A stretch of DNA of 64,000 nt from contig JAWQFQ010000006.1 in NCBI GenBank assembly GCA_035967975.1, positions 36,229-100,228 on the forward strand, in the 5' to 3' direction. Below are positions 61,922-64,000 of this stretch, piece after piece (position 1 is the stretch's first letter; every line of letters begins with the position of its first letter). Below the pieces are notes generated by a model, which did not search any database, had not been told where the DNA came from, and was given only the letters and a program-made list of their open reading frames with translations. The stretch comes from Scytonema sp035967975. GTDB taxonomy: Bacteria > Cyanobacteriota > Cyanobacteriia > Cyanobacteriales > Nostocaceae. The position numbers and the translations under genes were made by a program.

Positions 61922-63157
61922 CTACAGCTGTGCTGTACTACCACAGCCTTGAGCGCCCAAACGATTAATACAAAACGTTTTCTCCTGTTCCGTTAACTCA
62001 TCCCACTCTACATCTCGACGTAGAACCATACCATTATGACCTGCTAAAAAGCGGGGTAGTTGCTCGTACTGAATGACCTTTAATGTTTGGATATCGTAAG
62101 TGGTGTAAGTGGTCAACTCTGGCGAATTGAAGTTAATATCTATGACTGTTAAAGCTTTGATTGGACGTGTGCGACTGTCAATCAAAGGTCGAGGTCCGGA
62201 ACCGAGGTTACCCATGTGAAGTAACTGCAAGTTACCACGATGACCGGGATAATAGGCATGATGGTGACCGCTGATGTAAGTATGAACTTTGTATTGCTCC
62301 AATAGCGATCGCAGTTTGTCTGCGTTATCCATCACTTCTGCGGGTTCATTGCGACCAACAGCGACTGCATATAAAGGTAAATGACCGAGTAAAATCCGCA
62401 TTTTTGCTGTCTGTGCTTTTGGGCTAGCAAGGGTTTTTTCCACCCATTCCATCTTTTCTTTGGGAATGCGACTCGAAGAACCATCCCAAACTAAGAAGAA
62501 AATATCTTTATACTCAAATGTGTAGTAAAAAGGAAATTCAAAGCGATCGACAAATTGGACTCCGGGATTGTGTTCTGGATTTTCCCAATATTCTTTGGCT
62601 AAATCTCGTTCTCTTTGAAACAAAAAACCTCCCTTAACTCCCAATGCACCAGAAGCATCGTGGTTACCAATCGTAAAACCAAAAGGAAGCTTAGCTCGGC
62701 GTAGAGGAGCGGCGATATGTTCATCAAAAGCAGCCCACATTGCTCGGATTTGCTCTTCTGATAGAGTCGGACTTTGTCCTGCTACCATGTCTCCACTGCA
62801 AACAACCATATCAGGTTGCCAGAAAGGAATCAATGCCATACCCTTATCCACGTCCGGATCGTAGTCTGTGGAACCATAAGCACTGTTGAGATCGCTGATA
62901 ACTAACAGACGGACATCGCCACGGTTGGGGTTGAACAAACCTCCAGGTTCTGCATTAGCAACAATAGCAGCCGTCTCTGGAGGTAAAGTTGGTTGTGAAG
63001 GTTGTTGATTTTGGGTTTGTGCGACAACAGTCTTAGGTTCCACGACATTAGAACCCTGTGGTGTTTGAGATGTTTGACAGGCGTGCAATCCCAGGGACAA
63101 GCAAAGCCCTAGGAACATTCCAATCAGAATTCGAGGGAAAAACTGCCAACGACGCAT
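61922..63157 (-). CDS. Metallophosphoesterase (calcineurin-like), lipoprotein
   Basis: 411 residues. The lipobox LHAC (Cys27) after a hydrophobic leader indicates membrane anchoring on the periplasmic side. Metallophosphoesterase motifs: VISDLNSAYGS (motif I; the usual DxH is D-L-N), VCSGDMVAG, TIGNHDAS, LLGHLPLYA and YISGHHHAYYPGHRG. The missing His in motif I may alter the metal site but occurs in some family members. The substrate is unknown. A disordered Gln/Pro-rich linker (about 28-65) separates anchor and domain. Confidence 0.9.
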   Translation of the reverse strand: MRRWQFFPRILIGMFLGLCLSLGLHACQTSQTPQGSNVVEPKTVVAQTQNQQPSQPTLPPETAAIVANAEPGGLFNPNRGDVRLLVISDLNSAYGSTDYDPDVDKGMALIPFWQPDMVVCSGDMVAGQSPTLSEEQIRAMWAAFDEHIAAPLRRAKLPFGFTIGNHDASGALGVKGGFLFQRERDLAKEYWENPEHNPGVQFVDRFEFPFYYTFEYKDIFFLVWDGSSSRIPKEKMEWVEKTLASPKAQTAKMRILLGHLPLYAVAVGRNEPAEVMDNADKLRSLLEQYKVHTYISGHHHAYYPGHRGNLQLLHMGNLGSGPRPLIDSRTRPIKALTVIDINFNSPELTTYTTYDIQTLKVIQYEQLPRFLAGHNGMVLRRDVEWDELTEQEKTFCINRLGAQGCGSTAQL

Positions 63158-63299
63158 GACTATGGGAGTCCAAGATGAATTTCACGCATTAACATAACTC
63201 ATCTTTTTGTAGAAAATCAGGACAAAATCATGCGTTAATAAAAAATGTATCAAAAACTATGGCATTTTGTGACCTTCGGGCTTTCCAAGAAATAAATTC

Positions 63300-63405
63300 T
63301 CCAACTTGTGGTATGGGCGTCCTCACTTGTAGCGACAGGCTGACGTCTGAGACAGACGTACCACAAGAGATTTTTGGATACTTTTTTATTTGGAAGTCCC
63401 TTACC
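63300..63405. repeat. MITE-like element (family of 56441-56565)
   Basis: AACTTGTGGTATGGGCGTCC at one end; GACGTACCACAAGAGATTTT and TTTATTTGGAAGTCCC at the other. The interior carries a GACGTCTGAGACAGACGT hairpin. It lies in the 63158-63476 gap, otherwise without features. Confidence 0.65.
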
Positions 63406-63476
63406 TGTGACCAAGCAGTGTTAAATTAACGAGGAGCGGAATCCTTCATTGGCGGCTTTCTTTTGGTAAAAGTTCT

Positions 63477-64000
63477 ATGTCACAAGACAATCAGAATTCA
63501 CAACCTCCTTCTTCCCCTGAACCAGAGGCGAATCAGTCCGAACCACAGGTTGAGCAAGCAAATCAGCCTCCACAAAGACGATCGCAACGAGTTCAACCGA
63601 CTTGGAAGTCTGCCATTATTGGCATTTTGAGAGGGACAATAGGGGTTTTAGAAACAACGGTAGAAAAATTAGAAGCAGAACCTCCTCCCGGTAGTGTTAC
63701 GACATCCCGTAGCCCGTCGTCACGGGGATGGGGTGCAGTTTTAAGCAAAATCCGGTCTTTTTTACCAACAAATTTGTCAGCAAAGATGTCTGACACAGCT
63801 TTGACAGGAATTCTTGTTGGAATCGCGGTTGTTCTTTTTTGGACAATTTCCACCGTTTTTGCTAGCAAACCAACTCAGGTAGCAACTGTTCCCCCCACTG
63901 AGGAAGCACCTCCTGCAAAGATCGCAACTCCGCTAGAAGAAGCACCTCCTGTTGTTGAGGAAACCCCACCACCAGTAGCGGAGGAAGTTCCACCTCCTGT
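63477..64000 (+). CDS. Hypothetical single-pass membrane protein with Pro/Glu-rich regions (partial, runs off window)
   Basis: 174 complete codons. Residues 1-35 are Gln/Pro/Ser-rich and disordered (MSQDNQNSQPPSSPEPEANQ). A basic amphipathic stretch follows (TWKSAIIGILRGTIGVLETT), then a membrane helix (about 106-125, ILVGIAVVLFWTISTVFA), then a Pro/Glu repeat (EEAPP, EETPPP, EEVPPP) reaching the edge. The cytoplasmic N-terminus and extracytoplasmic Pro-rich tail resemble conserved cyanobacterial proteins of unknown function. The repeated tail may act as a periplasmic spacer. Confidence 0.65.
   Translation, partial: MSQDNQNSQPPSSPEPEANQSEPQVEQANQPPQRRSQRVQPTWKSAIIGILRGTIGVLETTVEKLEAEPPPGSVTTSRSPSSRGWGAVLSKIRSFLPTNLSAKMSDTALTGILVGIAVVLFWTISTVFASKPTQVATVPPTEEAPPAKIATPLEEAPPVVEETPPPVAEEVPPP

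Overview
The window looks like chromosomal DNA of a filamentous, probably heterocyst-forming (Nostocales-type) cyanobacterium. Evidence: frequent HIP1 octamers (GCGATCGC); dense short interspersed repeats (heptamer STRRs, AGAAACCCGG palindromes, GGGCGTC hairpins); the cyanobacterial rbp-rpsU gene pair; and families typical of such genomes (AMIN, CHASE2, CHAT, DUF928, TPS exoproteins, DUF4058, ComFB). No transposase, prophage, rRNA or CRISPR array was seen. Decayed genes are common, so this is a moderately accessory, repeat-rich stretch.

Left part (1-12.6 kb): a dihydroorotase-like gene running off the left edge with its metal-ligand histidines replaced; a two-domain histidine phosphatase; a CrtISO-like FAD oxidoreductase; two small proteins; a large exported protein joining a GHL10-type glycosidase-like domain to a pepsin-like aspartic protease-like domain; the rbp-rpsU pair with a clear terminator between; a DUF1328 membrane peptide; two peptidoglycan-binding-domain proteins; and an atypical SDR.

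Middle (13-30.8 kb): a 1207-residue repeat-rich TPS exoprotein without its own transporter; a DUF2330/RnfD-like operon whose RnfD-like gene carries repeat DNA inside its coding sequence; a vWA lipoprotein/kinase-pentapeptide operon; an MscS channel; a TetR-YHS-hydrolase group whose three promoters share one 16-bp operator-like motif; then a decay zone (DUF4058 remnant, AMIN stub, RND fragment, truncated MFS carrier).

Signature region (30.8-43.3 kb, all minus strand): TpsB transporter, TpsA exoprotein, TPR-CHAT caspase-like protein, DUF928 protein, CHASE2 hybrid histidine kinase and a response regulator/histidine kinase whose start overlaps the kinase's stop. The layout links an extracellular adhesin-like protein, a periplasmic sensor, a phosphorelay and a caspase-fold protein. 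It is the best candidate for a poorly described system. A C-terminal scrap of another TpsA lies just upstream.

Right part (43.8-64 kb): Fe superoxide dismutase, purM, a PHP phosphoesterase, an antitoxin with a broken PIN toxin, an acyl-CoA synthetase/GNAT fusion (Pat-like), ComFB, a second MscS channel, a slipin with three tandem modules, a small decayed tRNA array, a TacAT-type toxin-antitoxin pair with a perfect operator palindrome, topA, a coiled-coil gene with a broken copy about 3.5 kb away, a metallophosphoesterase lipoprotein, and a Pro-rich single-pass membrane protein running off the right edge.
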